From NCBI GenBank assembly GCA_031292435.1, contig JARLHD010000381.1, positions 1 to 57,171 of the forward strand: a stretch of 57,171 nt of DNA, written 5' to 3'. The position numbers and the translations under genes are program-made. Source of the DNA: Ignavibacteriaceae bacterium (GTDB lineage Bacteria; Bacteroidota; Ignavibacteria; Ignavibacteriales; Ignavibacteriaceae). Under the pieces are notes generated by a model, which was not told the origin of the DNA, ran no database searches, and saw nothing but the letters and a program-made list of their open reading frames with translations. This document shows, piece after piece, positions 37,672 to 47,462 of this stretch. Position 1 is the first letter of the stretch, and each line of letters begins with the position of its first letter.

Positions 37672-38961
37672 TTGAGTATTGCTATAGATTTGAAAAAAGT
37701 AAGATCACAGTTTCATAATTCTTTTTGGATTGCCAACTTTATGGAGCTATTTGAGAGGCTTGCATATTATGGACAAGCAACAATCCTTAGCATATTTCTG
37801 AGAAATACTCTAAGATTCAATGAAGTGCAGGCAGGTCAGTTATCTTCCATATTCGGCGGACTTATCTATTTCCTACCAATATTCGCAGGTGCTCTGGCTG
37901 ATAAATATGGATTCAAGAAAGCCTTCTCCTTTGCATTCTTTGTCCTCTCTATTGGTTATTTTCTCATTGGGTCTACCGGTATGCCTATGTTCGCAGGTAT
38001 ATATAATAATAACAATCTGTTTATTATTTTATCATGTATTCTTGTCTTTACTGCTATAGGAGGCTCATTTATAAAACCAAGTGTTCTTGGAACTATTGCC
38101 CTAACTTCTAAACCCGAATCAAAATCTCTTGGATATGCAATTTATTATTGGTTGGTAAATATCGGCGCAGCTATTGGTCCTCTGATAGCGTTTTTTGTAA
38201 GAAATTCAATTGGAATTCAAGCGGTATATATAGTTTCAGCTGTTAGTTGTTTTCTAATGTTCCTTGTTACTATATTTTTCTTTAAAGAACCTAAAGAAGA
38301 CATTGCAAAAGAAAAGAAATCATTAAAAGATGTCCTATTGCATATGGGGTTGGTTCTCAAAAGGTTTCGCTTCATTATATTCCTTTTAATTTTCTCCCTT
38401 TATTGGACGATGTTTTGGCAGATATTCATAATTATCCCTTTTTATTTAACGGATTTTATCTCTAAAGATTCTCCATTTGAAATTATTGAATCTGTAGATG
38501 CCTGGGGCATCATTCTACTACAACTTGCAGTTAACCGCTTAACAAAAAATATGGCTCCAATAACTGCAATTATTGTAGGATTTGCTTTCACTATACTAGC
38601 TTGGGGGGTCATAATGGTTCACCCCTCAATCTTTATGATCATTGCTGGTATGGTAATTTTTTCTATAGGTGAACAGACTCAGGCGCCACGTTACTATGAA
38701 TATATTGCTGATCTTGCTCCTAAAGGACAGGCAGCATTATTCCAGGGGTTTGCCTTTCTTCCTATTGCTATTGGATGGGCGTTCGGTGGAACTCTTGGAG
38801 GTTGGCTATACAAAACTTTCGCTAAGGAATCAAATCAGCCCTCTATTATCTTCTTAATACTCTTATGTATAGGAATAATAACTACCATTTTAATGTTCCT
38901 GTACAACTTGTACATCAAAAAATACCCTGCCCGGGAAATAAAAGAAGCAAAAATTGTTTAA
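37672..38961 (+). CDS. Major facilitator / POT-type transporter
   Basis: About twelve hydrophobic segments in 429 residues. The first helix has ELFERLAYYG, the ExxER motif of proton-coupled oligopeptide transporters. It is followed by AGALADKYGFKKAF, an MFS loop motif. Substrates are probably di- or tripeptides, or amino acids. Start is TTG 37672, which keeps the segment before ExxER that the family requires. Position behind the tyrosine catabolic genes suggests uptake of tyrosine-containing peptides, by inference only. Confidence 0.8.
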   Translation: MSIAIDLKKVRSQFHNSFWIANFMELFERLAYYGQATILSIFLRNTLRFNEVQAGQLSSIFGGLIYFLPIFAGALADKYGFKKAFSFAFFVLSIGYFLIGSTGMPMFAGIYNNNNLFIILSCILVFTAIGGSFIKPSVLGTIALTSKPESKSLGYAIYYWLVNIGAAIGPLIAFFVRNSIGIQAVYIVSAVSCFLMFLVTIFFFKEPKEDIAKEKKSLKDVLLHMGLVLKRFRFIIFLLIFSLYWTMFWQIFIIIPFYLTDFISKDSPFEIIESVDAWGIILLQLAVNRLTKNMAPITAIIVGFAFTILAWGVIMVHPSIFMIIAGMVIFSIGEQTQAPRYYEYIADLAPKGQAALFQGFAFLPIAIGWAFGGTLGGWLYKTFAKESNQPSIIFLILLCIGIITTILMFLYNLYIKKYPAREIKEAKIV

Positions 38962-38976
38962 ATAATTTTCTTTCTC

Positions 38977-39014
38977 GGGTATTAAATTATCATATAATAT
39001 TTAATTTGATACCC
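38977..39014 (+). terminator. Probable terminator hairpin
   Basis: A 13-bp stem with one G-T wobble (38977-38989 with 39002-39014), GGGTATTAAATTA/TAATTTGATACCC, has a 12-nt AT loop and is followed by ATTTTAG. It lies just after the transporter stop. Confidence 0.6.
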
Positions 39015-39050
39015 ATTTTAGATATATTTATGCATTAACTGAAGGGAAAT

Positions 39051-39854
39051 ATGGCTCATTTAAATATATTATTTATTGGAGATATTGTAGGAAAACCGGG
39101 AATGGACCTTGTACAAACCTGGCTACCCGGTATCATTCAGAAATATAAAGCTGATTTGGTTGTCGCTAATGGTGAAAATGCTTCAGATGGTAAAGGTTGT
39201 ACAGCAAAAGAAGGGAAGATACTCTTTGATCTTGGAGTTCATGTATTAACAGGTGGTAATCATACATGGGATAAACATCAGTCACAGGATTACTTGAAAA
39301 TTGAACCCAGAGCACTTCGTCCTCTTAATTACCCTAAAGGAACATATGGAAATGGATACTGCATTGTTGAAACCAAAAAAGGTAAAGCAGCAGTCTTAAA
39401 TCTTCAGGGTAGAACCTTCATGTCTAGTATTGATTGCCCTTTCAGATCATCTGATTGGGTGCTCCCTAAAATAAAAGCTGAAACTAAAGTTATTATTATT
39501 GATTTCCATGCTGAGGCTACTGCCGAAAAGATCTCCATGATAAATTATCTCGATGGTCAGATTAGTGCTTTGGTAGGTACTCATACGCATGTACAAACTT
39601 CGGACGAAAGAATATTCCCGAATGGATCAGGATATATTACTGATGTCGGAATGACAGGTCCCTACGAATCAGTAATCGGTATGAAGACTACTCCAGCTAT
39701 AAATAGATTTATCTATCAGACTCCGCAGAAATATGAAACAGCAGAAAATGATTCTCATCTTTGCGGAATGTATTTTAAGGTTGATCAGGAAACCGGAAAG
39801 TCTGTGGAACTCGAGAGGATTTTATTCCCTGAATTCATCAGGAAAATTGATTAA
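39051..39854 (+). CDS. ymdB: YmdB-family metallophosphoesterase
   Basis: A calcineurin-like phosphoesterase of the YmdB family, which hydrolyses 2',3'-cyclic nucleotides in Bacillus. Metal ligands sit in GDIVGKPG near residue 10, NGENASDGKG, GGNHTWDKH and GTHTHVQTSDE. 267 residues, cytoplasmic. An AAGGGAAAT precedes ATG 39051. In Bacillus the gene lies near rny; here it opens a housekeeping run with an orphan DNA methyltransferase right after it. Confidence 0.92.
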   Translation: MAHLNILFIGDIVGKPGMDLVQTWLPGIIQKYKADLVVANGENASDGKGCTAKEGKILFDLGVHVLTGGNHTWDKHQSQDYLKIEPRALRPLNYPKGTYGNGYCIVETKKGKAAVLNLQGRTFMSSIDCPFRSSDWVLPKIKAETKVIIIDFHAEATAEKISMINYLDGQISALVGTHTHVQTSDERIFPNGSGYITDVGMTGPYESVIGMKTTPAINRFIYQTPQKYETAENDSHLCGMYFKVDQETGKSVELERILFPEFIRKID

Positions 39855-39856
39855 CT

Positions 39857-40867
39857 ATGGTTAACTTCCCTCTGCCTAGAATTGATCTTGATCCTGTATT
39901 GCATGATCTTTTACTTCCGTATTGCAGGATTAAAATAGGTGAGATATGGACCAATAGTGGGAACAGGCATAAGGTAGGATGTATAGATTCGGCTAATTCT
40001 GTTCATGTTAAAAAGATGATGAAAAAAGAAACAGCATCTCTGGCTGTCCAGGATCCACCGTATAACTTTGTTGCTTTTGAAGAAAAGAAGTTATCTGAGT
40101 TTGTAAATTGGTGTAAACGATGGGTAAATATTTCATACAACATTCTAAGTGAGAATGCCTCTATATATATTTGGCTTGGCGCTGATCAAAATAACAATTT
40201 CCAGCCATTATCTGATTTTATCCGAATGATGAGCTCTTCTGGATTTACTTCTAGAAGCTTCATTACTATGCGCAATCAAAGAGGATATGGCACCCAAAAA
40301 AATTGGATGTCTATCAGGCAGGAGCTCCTATATTATATTAAAGGTGCCCCTGATTTCAATATTGATGCTGAATATACTGAGATTCCTAAAATATTAAAGG
40401 GGTACTATAAAACTATAGATGGTAAAGAAACAGAAAATCTTGAAAGAAGTAAATCTGAAAATATTAGAGCTGGAAATGTCTGGGTGGATATACAGCAGGT
40501 ATTCTATAGGATGGAAGAAAATGTAAACGGATGTTATGCACAGAAACCCCTTAAGTCAATTGAAAGAATTGTCCTTGCCAATAGCAAAGAAGATGAAATC
40601 ATTGTAGATCTTTTTGCTCATTCGGGTACAACTCTTATTGCCGCAGAAAGATTGAATAGAAGATGTTTCACAGCCGATATTGACCCTGTGTTTTGTGAAA
40701 TTACAATTAGAAGATTGGAAAATTATAGGCGCAACAATAAAACAGGATGGCAGAACTCTAATCCATTTGCCGAAGATATAATTCATGATAAAAAAATATT
40801 GAGCTACCTTAAAAAGAATTATCACTTCGACCTCTCATACATAAAAACAGAGAACGTTGCTGTATGA
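39857..40867 (+). CDS. Orphan DNA methyltransferase (N4-cytosine/N6-adenine type)
   Basis: Catalytic motif DPPY is at residues 66-69, and the SAM-binding block VDLFAHSGTTLIAAERLNR near residue 245 comes after it. This gives the motif IV-before-I order of beta-class amino-methyltransferases (DNA methylase N-4/N-6 domain). The segment AQKPLKSIERIV is the usual lead-in. 336 residues. ATG comes 2 nt after the ymdB stop and the gene overlaps folD by 4 nt, so it is embedded in a housekeeping operon. No restriction endonuclease or specificity gene is in the window. Target sequence unknown. Confidence 0.9.
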   Translation: MVNFPLPRIDLDPVLHDLLLPYCRIKIGEIWTNSGNRHKVGCIDSANSVHVKKMMKKETASLAVQDPPYNFVAFEEKKLSEFVNWCKRWVNISYNILSENASIYIWLGADQNNNFQPLSDFIRMMSSSGFTSRSFITMRNQRGYGTQKNWMSIRQELLYYIKGAPDFNIDAEYTEIPKILKGYYKTIDGKETENLERSKSENIRAGNVWVDIQQVFYRMEENVNGCYAQKPLKSIERIVLANSKEDEIIVDLFAHSGTTLIAAERLNRRCFTADIDPVFCEITIRRLENYRRNNKTGWQNSNPFAEDIIHDKKILSYLKKNYHFDLSYIKTENVAV

Positions 40868-41742
40868 TTTTGATTGATGGAAAAAGGATTGCCTCTGAGA
40901 TTAAAACAGAAATTAAGAATAAAATCTCCGCTCTTATAGAGGATGGCAAAAATATACCAGGACTTGTAACAATTATGGTTGGTAATGATCCCAGTTCTCT
41001 GATCTATATCAATAATAAGGAGAAAGCATGTAAAGAAGTCGGCATACAGTCAGTATCGGAAAAATTACGCTCAGATATTAGCCAGCAGGATTTGCTTAAC
41101 CTGATTTCCTCATATAATAATAGAAAGGATTATCATGGAATGCTCGTTCAGCTTCCTCTTCCTAAACATATCGATGAAAACAAAATTATAGAAGCTATAT
41201 CCCCTGATAAAGATGTCGATGGTTTCCATCCAATAAACATTGGAAAGCTTATAGCAGGAAAGGATGCTTTTGTTCCATGTACTCCTGCAGGAATCCAGGA
41301 ACTATTAAAGCGTTACAATATTGAAACAGTAGGAAAACATGTCGTGGTTCTTGGTAGAAGTAACATAGTCGGTAAACCTGTTGCTAATCTTCTTATGCAG
41401 AAAAATAAATACGCAAATGCAATTGTTACAGTATGCCACTCAGCCGCACATGACCTCAATCAGTACACCAGGACCGCTGATATATTGATTGCTGCAATTG
41501 GGAAACCCGAATTCGTAAAAGCAGACATGGTCAAAGAGGGTGTAGTGGTTATAGACGTTGGTATAAATAGAATAAAGGATGATTCTCATCCGAATGGTTC
41601 AAGAGTTGTGGGCGATGTCGATTTCCAGGATGTTTCTAAGAAAGCATCCTATATAACACCGGTTCCGGGTGGAGTGGGACTAATGACAATCGCCATGCTC
41701 CTTCAAAATACTTATAAAGCTTATTTAATAAATGGTGGTTAA
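40864..41742 (+). CDS. folD: Bifunctional methylenetetrahydrofolate dehydrogenase/cyclohydrolase
   Basis: Supplies formyl-tetrahydrofolate. It has [14 protein letters not shown] with the catalytic Lys near residue 54, [18 protein letters not shown], the NADP loop [14 protein letters not shown] and [15 protein letters not shown]. 292 residues, typical. The ATG overlaps the methyltransferase stop by 4 nt, suggesting translational coupling of a folate enzyme with a SAM-dependent enzyme. Confidence 0.95.
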   Translation: MILIDGKRIASEIKTEIKNKISALIEDGKNIPGLVTIMVGNDPSSLIYINNKEKACKEVGIQSVSEKLRSDISQQDLLNLISSYNNRKDYHGMLVQLPLPKHIDENKIIEAISPDKDVDGFHPINIGKLIAGKDAFVPCTPAGIQELLKRYNIETVGKHVVVLGRSNIVGKPVANLLMQKNKYANAIVTVCHSAAHDLNQYTRTADILIAAIGKPEFVKADMVKEGVVVIDVGINRIKDDSHPNGSRVVGDVDFQDVSKKASYITPVPGGVGLMTIAMLLQNTYKAYLINGG

Positions 41743-42610
41743 AATGGATTATCCAATTTCAGAAGATGTATCTAAAGAGTTCCTTGAAAAAGTACTTAGG
41801 GACTTCTATTATCAGGGCGAATCATGTAAAGGATGGGAGACTAATGTCGTTACCCAGCCTAAAGCTGTTAAAAATATCGTGGAAACAGGCGCTTCAAGAA
41901 TAGCAGCTGGACCTGGTGTTGGTCACGTTCTTGCAGATAAAAACCTCGCTAGGAAAATTGATCATACCTTACTCAAACCAGATGCTAAACCCGCAGAAAT
42001 TAAAGCTTTATGCGAAGAGGCCAGACAGTATGTCTTCGCTTCGGTTTGCGTCAATCCCTGCTATGTCGCCCTCTGTTATGAAATGTTAAAAAATACTGAA
42101 GTAAAAGTATGTACTGTAATCGGTTTCCCTCTTGGTTCTACTACTACTGAAGTTAAACGCTTTGAAGCCGAACAGGCTATCTATAATGGCGCTACAGAAA
42201 TCGATATGGTTATTAATGTTGGTCAGTTGCAGGAAGGCAATTATGACTATGTAGCAAACGATATTAAACAGGTTGTTAATGCAGCCCATAATCATAAGTC
42301 TATCTGCAAAGTAATTCTCGAAACAGCTCTCCTTACTGATGAAGAAAAAATTAAAGCTTGTGTTATTTGCAAAGAAGCTGGAGCTGATTTTGTCAAGACA
42401 TCTACAGGATTCAGTAAAGGTGGTGCTACTGTCGGCGATATCGCATTAATGAAATTTGTAGTAGGTAGTGGCATCGGTGTAAAAGCCTCTGGTGGTATTC
42501 GTAGCCGCGAAGATGCAGAAAAAATGATTGCCTCAGGTGCCGATAGAGTTGGAGCTAGTGCCAGCGTTAAAATTGTATTAGGTGAGGATTCTGGTAAAGG
42601 CACTTACTAG
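41732..42610 (+). CDS. deoC: Deoxyribose-phosphate aldolase
   Basis: Cleaves 2-deoxyribose-5-phosphate to glyceraldehyde-3-phosphate and acetaldehyde. Schiff-base Lys in [15 protein letters not shown] and the second Lys in [10 protein letters not shown] are both present, with [16 protein letters not shown] and [10 protein letters not shown] earlier. 292 residues because of an N-terminal extension of about 60 residues, longer than the usual 220-260. Start could be ATG 41732 or ATG 41744; both overlap or touch the end of folD. Confidence 0.94.
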   Translation: MVVKMDYPISEDVSKEFLEKVLRDFYYQGESCKGWETNVVTQPKAVKNIVETGASRIAAGPGVGHVLADKNLARKIDHTLLKPDAKPAEIKALCEEARQYVFASVCVNPCYVALCYEMLKNTEVKVCTVIGFPLGSTTTEVKRFEAEQAIYNGATEIDMVINVGQLQEGNYDYVANDIKQVVNAAHNHKSICKVILETALLTDEEKIKACVICKEAGADFVKTSTGFSKGGATVGDIALMKFVVGSGIGVKASGGIRSREDAEKMIASGADRVGASASVKIVLGEDSGKGTY

Positions 42611-42750
42611 GTTCATATTCATCAGCGCTCTTTATTCATATTCTCTGTCTGGTATATATTAAATTAGAAATCTTGCACAGGCAATATGATAACAATAATA
42701 TCTTGTGATTAATTGGTTCGGGTATTGCGCAAAATATATTATGAGAGATT

Positions 42751-42975
42751 ATGGTTTTAGAAATTGTTGTACATAAAACTGACGATGGATATACTGCTGA
42801 AGTACCTTCTCTCAAAGGTTGTGAAACCTGGGCCCATGATGAGGATACTGCTTTATCAAAAATTGTCGAGCTCGTAGCATTCTATATCAAAACGGATAAG
42901 AAGTCTTTTAAAATAGATAAGGCCAGGGGGAGTAGAACAAGAACCATTTATAAACTAATTTTCAGTAAACCCTGA
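42751..42975 (+). CDS. HicB-like small protein (UPF0150 fold)
   Basis: 74 residues with the HicB-type pattern: IVVHKTDDGYTAEVPSLKGC, then a WAHDEDTALSKIVE helix. HicB antitoxins pair with HicA toxins; no HicA-like reading frame adjoins it. The gene ends 2 nt before the GTG start of the TrmH-type gene, so they are probably translated from one message. Either a lone antitoxin-like regulator or a domesticated one. A short Lys/Arg-rich C-terminus replaces the usual DNA-binding domain. Confidence 0.7.
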   Translation: MVLEIVVHKTDDGYTAEVPSLKGCETWAHDEDTALSKIVELVAFYIKTDKKSFKIDKARGSRTRTIYKLIFSKP

Positions 42976-42977
42976 TT

Positions 42978-43568
42978 GTGAAAGAATTCTTAACTGAAAA
43001 AAGACTCAATAAATTCAAAGCTGTTGCCAAGGCACGACAACATACCCTCCATCTTGTTCTGGAGAATGTGCACGATCCCCATAATGTTAGCGCTGTATTA
43101 AGAACCTGCGATGCTGCTGGTATTCCCGCTGTCTCTCTCCTCTATTACTTGGAAAAATTTCCAAGAATAGGGAAGAAATCCTCCGCTTCAGCAGTTAAAT
43201 GGATTGAAAAAGAAAAGTATACCGATATTAAACAATGCTATAACAGTCTTAGAGATAAGGGCTTTAAGATATATGCTACTTCTCTTACCGAAGGCGCAGT
43301 AAATTTGTATGACGTCAATTTTACAGATAAATGTGCAGTGGTCCTGGGGAATGAACATAGGGGAGTATCTGATGAGGCAACTGAACTCGCTGATGCAAAA
43401 TTGTTTATACCTATGTTCGGAATGGTGCAGAGTCTGAATATCTCAGTTGCAGCAGCTGTCATAATTTATGAAGCTCTGCGTCAGAGGCTGGTAAAGGGTA
43501 TGTATGATGAAAGCTCACTAAGTAAAAAAGATCTTGATATAATACTTGATGCATGGAGCCGTAAATAA
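42978..43568 (+). CDS. TrmH-type tRNA/rRNA 2'-O-methyltransferase (SpoU family)
   Basis: A SPOUT-fold enzyme. Motif 1 is in LVLENVHDPHNVSAVLRTCDAAG, motif 2 in VVLGNEHRGVSDEA and motif 3 in IPMFGMVQSLNISVAAA, as in TrmH (Gm18 of tRNA). 196 residues; start GTG 42978, only 2 nt after the HicB-like gene. A C-terminal helical tail follows. The exact RNA target cannot be told. The stop overlaps the aroA start (TAATG). Confidence 0.9.
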   Translation: MKEFLTEKRLNKFKAVAKARQHTLHLVLENVHDPHNVSAVLRTCDAAGIPAVSLLYYLEKFPRIGKKSSASAVKWIEKEKYTDIKQCYNSLRDKGFKIYATSLTEGAVNLYDVNFTDKCAVVLGNEHRGVSDEATELADAKLFIPMFGMVQSLNISVAAAVIIYEALRQRLVKGMYDESSLSKKDLDIILDAWSRK

Positions 43569-44848
43569 TGGAACAACAGTTCAATAAAATAAATAAAGTT
43601 GAAGGAACTCTGTCTCTCCCTGGCGATAAATCAATATCCCACCGCTCCGTTATATTCTCTTCTCTTGCTGAAGGGGAGTCTGTTATTCATAATCTCGGAA
43701 ATGGCGAGGATGTAAAATCAACTGTCCGTTGCTTCTCTTCGATGGGAGTTAATTTTGCTAATCAGCATGATAGCTTAATTGTAAAAGGACTTGGATTAAA
43801 AAAACTTAAAAAGCCTTCTTCCCCATTAAATGCAGGCAACTCAGGTACTACAGCAAGATTAATATCAGGTGTCTTGGTAAATCAGGACTTTGATTCTGAA
43901 ATTATCGGTGACGAATCTTTGTCCCGTCGACCAATGCAACGAGTTATATCTCCACTTGCATTAATGGGAGCCAATATCCACGCATCTCCTTCTGGCACTC
44001 TGCCTGTAAAAGTATTCGGTTCTGATAAATTAAATGCAATTGAGTATGAAATACCTGTCGCAAGCGCACAGGTTAAAAGCTGTATAATACTTTCTGGGCT
44101 CCATCTCCAAAACGAAACTAAATTGATCGAAGGGATACCTTCCCGCGATCATACTGAAAAAATGCTGGGACTAACGGTCTCAAATTCTATCGGCAAAAAA
44201 ATCATTTATGTTTCAAATAAAAATTATCCCGTTCCGACGGTATATCATGTACCCGGCGATATCTCTACAGCAGCCTTCTTCATGCCCCTCGCTTTGCTGA
44301 CTGATAATTCCGAATTGCTGATTAAAAACGTATCACTTAATGAAACACGTATCGGTGTTGTTACTTTACTAAAGTCTATGGGCGGTAATATTGAAACTGA
44401 AAACATTAAACAATACAATGGTGAGCTTTCCGGCGACCTCATTATTAAGACCAGCCATCTTCATAATATCGAAATACCCTCTGAAATAATACCTAACATC
44501 ATCGATGAAATTCCTATTCTTGCAATAGCCGGTATCCTCTCTTCAGGCAGATTTTCAATCCGGAATGCAAAAGAATTAAGAGGTAAAGAGTCCGATAGGA
44601 TAAGCTCTATATGTTCTAACCTTCTGCACCTAGGTCTTAATGTGACCGAATTCCCTGATGGATTCGAATTCGATGGACAAATAACAAACCCCTTCCCCGT
44701 ATTTGAAAGCTATGAGGATCACAGAATCGCAATGTCTTTCGGAATCCTTTCTTTATTATTGCAAAATGGAGGGAAAGTGAATAACTTTAACTCAGTTGCT
44801 ATTTCAAATCCTGATTTCATTAAACAATTGAAAACCATTTCCAGGTAA
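43568..44848 (+). CDS. aroA: 3-phosphoshikimate 1-carboxyvinyltransferase (class II type)
   Basis: Sixth step of the shikimate pathway. GDKSISHR near residue 20, [13 protein letters not shown], and [13 protein letters not shown] are clear. The four motifs that mark class II EPSP synthases are all present: GDKS, SAQVK, R-D-H-T-E and N-E-T-R, so it belongs with Bacillus- and CP4-like enzymes rather than the E. coli class. 426 residues. The ATG at 43568 overlaps the TrmH-type gene stop by one base. Confidence 0.94.
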   Translation: MEQQFNKINKVEGTLSLPGDKSISHRSVIFSSLAEGESVIHNLGNGEDVKSTVRCFSSMGVNFANQHDSLIVKGLGLKKLKKPSSPLNAGNSGTTARLISGVLVNQDFDSEIIGDESLSRRPMQRVISPLALMGANIHASPSGTLPVKVFGSDKLNAIEYEIPVASAQVKSCIILSGLHLQNETKLIEGIPSRDHTEKMLGLTVSNSIGKKIIYVSNKNYPVPTVYHVPGDISTAAFFMPLALLTDNSELLIKNVSLNETRIGVVTLLKSMGGNIETENIKQYNGELSGDLIIKTSHLHNIEIPSEIIPNIIDEIPILAIAGILSSGRFSIRNAKELRGKESDRISSICSNLLHLGLNVTEFPDGFEFDGQITNPFPVFESYEDHRIAMSFGILSLLLQNGGKVNNFNSVAISNPDFIKQLKTISR

Positions 44849-44852
44849 TAAT

Positions 44853-45956
44853 ATGGCTGAAGTAACTTTAAGAAATGTTTCTAAAGTATTCGACGGGGGG
44901 AAACCGGCTGTAAAAAATGTAAACATAGATATATTGGATAAAGAGTTTGTCGTCCTGGTTGGTCCTTCCGGCTGTGGGAAATCTACTACTCTGAGAATGA
45001 TCGCCGGACTTGAAGAAATAACCGAAGGCGATATCTTCATCGACGGTAAAAAAGTTAACGACATATCTCCCAAGGACCGCGATATAGCCATGGTCTTCCA
45101 AAACTATGCTCTTTACCCGCATATGACCGTCTTTGAAAATATGGCCTTTGGACTCAAACTTAGAAAGTTCCCGAAACAGGAAATCAAAACCCGTGTTACA
45201 GATGCAGCTAAGATACTTGGGCTCGAGGAGTTCCTTAATAGAAAACCCAAAGCTCTATCAGGTGGGCAGCGGCAGCGTGTTGCTCTTGGTCGCGCTATAG
45301 TTCGCAAACCCAAAGTCTTTCTGTTCGATGAACCCCTCAGTAACCTCGACGCTAAACTCCGTGTCCAGATGAGAACTGAAATATCTAAGCTCCATCATTC
45401 TCTTGAAGCTACTATGATCTATGTTACTCACGATCAGACTGAAGCTATGACAATGGGTGATAAAATAGTAATCTTAAAAGATGGCGTAGTCAATCAGATA
45501 GATTCTCCACTCCAGTTATACAACTTTCCTTCAAATAAATTTGTAGCAGGATTCATAGGAAGTCCTTCCATGAACTTTATAGAAGGCAAAATTCTATCGG
45601 AGAAAGGAATCAATTTCAAAAGCAATAAGGGAAGCTTGATGCTTAAATTAAGTTCGGAATATGAAAAAAAACTAAGTGGATATTTAAATAAAGATATTTG
45701 GCTCGGTATCCGTCCTGAAGATATTTATGACTCTGCCACAACACAAATTAGACCTACTTTCAACCAAATTGAAGTTAACTTGGAAGTGGTTGAACCAATG
45801 GGGAACGAAATATTCTTATATTTCCCTTTAGATAATATCCAGTTTACAGCAAGGATTCCTGCACGTGAAAAGCCCGATCAGGGTACCCGGCGGCAGTTAT
45901 TCTTTGATACAGGTAAACTCCATTTCTTCGATCCCCAATCGGAAATAGCATTATAA
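44853..45956 (+). CDS. ABC transporter ATPase of MsmX/UgpC type with TOBE domain
   Basis: Walker [10 protein letters not shown], signature [14 protein letters not shown], Walker [17 protein letters not shown] and H-loop VTHDQ, then a C-terminal TOBE-like regulatory part starting near residue 235. This build energises carbohydrate importers. No permease or binding-protein gene adjoins it, so it may serve several importers elsewhere, as MsmX does in Bacillus. It comes 4 nt after aroA. Confidence 0.92.
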   Translation: MAEVTLRNVSKVFDGGKPAVKNVNIDILDKEFVVLVGPSGCGKSTTLRMIAGLEEITEGDIFIDGKKVNDISPKDRDIAMVFQNYALYPHMTVFENMAFGLKLRKFPKQEIKTRVTDAAKILGLEEFLNRKPKALSGGQRQRVALGRAIVRKPKVFLFDEPLSNLDAKLRVQMRTEISKLHHSLEATMIYVTHDQTEAMTMGDKIVILKDGVVNQIDSPLQLYNFPSNKFVAGFIGSPSMNFIEGKILSEKGINFKSNKGSLMLKLSSEYEKKLSGYLNKDIWLGIRPEDIYDSATTQIRPTFNQIEVNLEVVEPMGNEIFLYFPLDNIQFTARIPAREKPDQGTRRQLFFDTGKLHFFDPQSEIAL

Positions 45957-45959
45957 AAA

Positions 45960-45988
45960 AAGCGGCTCATTATTAGCCGCTTCTTTAT
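45960..45988. terminator. Bidirectional terminator
   Basis: Stem AAGCGGCT/AGCCGCTT (45960-45967 and 45975-45982) with a 7-nt loop, A-run before and TTCTTTAT after. It lies between the ABC ATPase (+) stop and the DUF6600 gene (-) stop. Confidence 0.8.
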
Positions 45989-46010
45989 ACATCATCTTTG
46001 TATACCTGAC

Positions 46011-47330
46011 TTACCTCCGGTCCTTGCCATCGTCCTTATTATCATTCCTCTGGTTCGTCTGCTGGTTCTTCTGCTCTGTCTGTTGTCTTTGAACCTTCTG
46101 CTGATCAACCTGTTGTCTCTGCTTAACCTGTTGTCTTTGAACATTCTGCTGGTTCACATTCTGTCTTTGTTGAACCTGCTGCGTTTGAACATTCTGCTGG
46201 TTAACATTTTGTCTCTGTTGTACTATCTGTTTCTGACGGTTTTGTGTACCAATCTGTTGCTGCCTCTGCCTGTTCTGATCATTAATCATCTGTCTCTGTT
46301 GTTTCTTTTGATTCTGTATGTTCTGTTGATCTAATTGTTTCTGTCTCTGAGCATCAATTTGACTCTGATTATTTTGTGCATCAGGTTGCTGTTGCTTCTG
46401 CCTGTTCTGCTGTTCTAGTATATCCCGCTTCTGTGTTTCAACCGTGCTGTTAACAACCGGTGTCTGCCTTTCCTGAGTTATAACATTCCTGCCTGTAACA
46501 TTCCTTTCTCCTAAAGTTACCTTTGCAACATCCAGAGTTGTCCTTTTGTCAGGTTTCTTTATAGTAATTCCACTAACGTTGTTTCTCAGGATATCATTGC
46601 GTGTAGCATCGTAGGTTTTTATTATAGTATTATCCTTGTTACCTGTTACTTCTCGGGGATCAGTTGTTCTGATTACTTCAGTTGTCCTGATAGGACGCCC
46701 GCTTCGCTCTCTTACTATATCATAACCAACGCCTCTGTTAATAATTCTGCCATTGCTGTAGCCATAGTCATTCCTAAAAGTTGCACCATTATAAATGCGG
46801 TACTTGTAAGTTGCACCAGCATAATAATGATATACATAAGGATCGCAAAAACGGTCGTAGCCTACAAAGTGCCAGAATCTGTATGGTGAATGATATTCCT
46901 GTGTAAAATGAAATCCTACCCCTACTTGGAATACTCCATAAGGTGATAACGGAGCCCAGCCTACATAATCATCATCATATTTCCAATCTACCCATGCAGG
47001 TGCCCATTGATCATCAGGTATCCATATCCATCCATAATTTTCATCATTATACCACCTGCCATAATGGTATGTTATATAACCGAAAGGTTCGTCCGAATCC
47101 CAATACCAGCCTTCGGCTGTCCACTCCCAGTGTCCTATTGTATATGGCTCCCAGTTCCTTGGCATCATAGTAGGTTGCCATACCGTCATTCCATCATTAA
47201 GATCTATCCATGATCCGTATGGAGCAAGCGCAGTGTAAAAGTATCCGTCTCCGCCATAATCAGCCATAGTCTTTGACTGTATTGTCGTGAATGATAACAA
47301 AACAAATGCGAACAATATTAACTTTTTCAT
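46011..47330 (-). CDS. Secreted DUF6600-type protein with Q/N-rich repeat tail
   Basis: Signal peptide MKKLILFAFVLLSFTTIQS, so I start at ATG 47330. Residues ~25-180 are very rich in Trp and Tyr, with repeats such as YGSWIDLNDG, WTAEGWYWDS and YGWIWIPDDQWAPAW, the DUF6600 pattern. From about residue 280 to the end it is a low-complexity Gln/Asn/Arg/Lys tail, including three 16-residue repeats (46085-46228). Probably a cell-surface or periplasmic protein; no known activity. 439 residues. Confidence 0.82.
   Translation of the reverse strand: MKKLILFAFVLLSFTTIQSKTMADYGGDGYFYTALAPYGSWIDLNDGMTVWQPTMMPRNWEPYTIGHWEWTAEGWYWDSDEPFGYITYHYGRWYNDENYGWIWIPDDQWAPAWVDWKYDDDYVGWAPLSPYGVFQVGVGFHFTQEYHSPYRFWHFVGYDRFCDPYVYHYYAGATYKYRIYNGATFRNDYGYSNGRIINRGVGYDIVRERSGRPIRTTEVIRTTDPREVTGNKDNTIIKTYDATRNDILRNNVSGITIKKPDKRTTLDVAKVTLGERNVTGRNVITQERQTPVVNSTVETQKRDILEQQNRQKQQQPDAQNNQSQIDAQRQKQLDQQNIQNQKKQQRQMINDQNRQRQQQIGTQNRQKQIVQQRQNVNQQNVQTQQVQQRQNVNQQNVQRQQVKQRQQVDQQKVQRQQTEQKNQQTNQRNDNKDDGKDRR
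46085..46228 (-). repeat. Three 48-bp tandem repeats coding 16-residue Q/N-rich units
   Basis: The units read QRQNVNQQNVQTQQVQ, QRQNVNQQNVQRQQVK and QRQQVDQQKVQRQQTE. The shared GAAC(A/C)TTCTG core starts at 46091, 46139 and 46187 on the plus strand, exactly 48 nt apart. It lies inside the DUF6600 gene. Confidence 0.8.
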
Positions 47331-47462
47331 TGTGATTCTCACTATTTGTTTAATCGGACTCAATTGGAATGCCAGACTTATTATGTCCTAAATCTATATA
47401 TTTTCATAAAAAGCCTGCTGAAATGTATATAATTGATGTCTTACTGCATAGAATAATATACA

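Noticed and set aside
39857..40867. Restriction-modification or BREX/DISARM defence island
   Set aside because: A methyltransferase is present, but ymdB, folD and deoC flank it; no nuclease, helicase or PglZ-like gene is seen.
42751..42975. HicA-HicB toxin-antitoxin module
   Set aside because: Only a HicB-like frame is present; neither flank has a HicA-like frame, so no module is claimed.
46085..46228. CRISPR-like array because of regular spacing
   Set aside because: The units are contiguous, with no unique spacers, and lie inside a coding gene with in-frame 16-residue periodicity.
46083..46334. Leu-rich plus-strand frame, apparently a hydrophobic protein
   Set aside because: It is the antisense of the Gln/Asn-rich repeat tail (CAG/CAA read backwards gives Leu codons).
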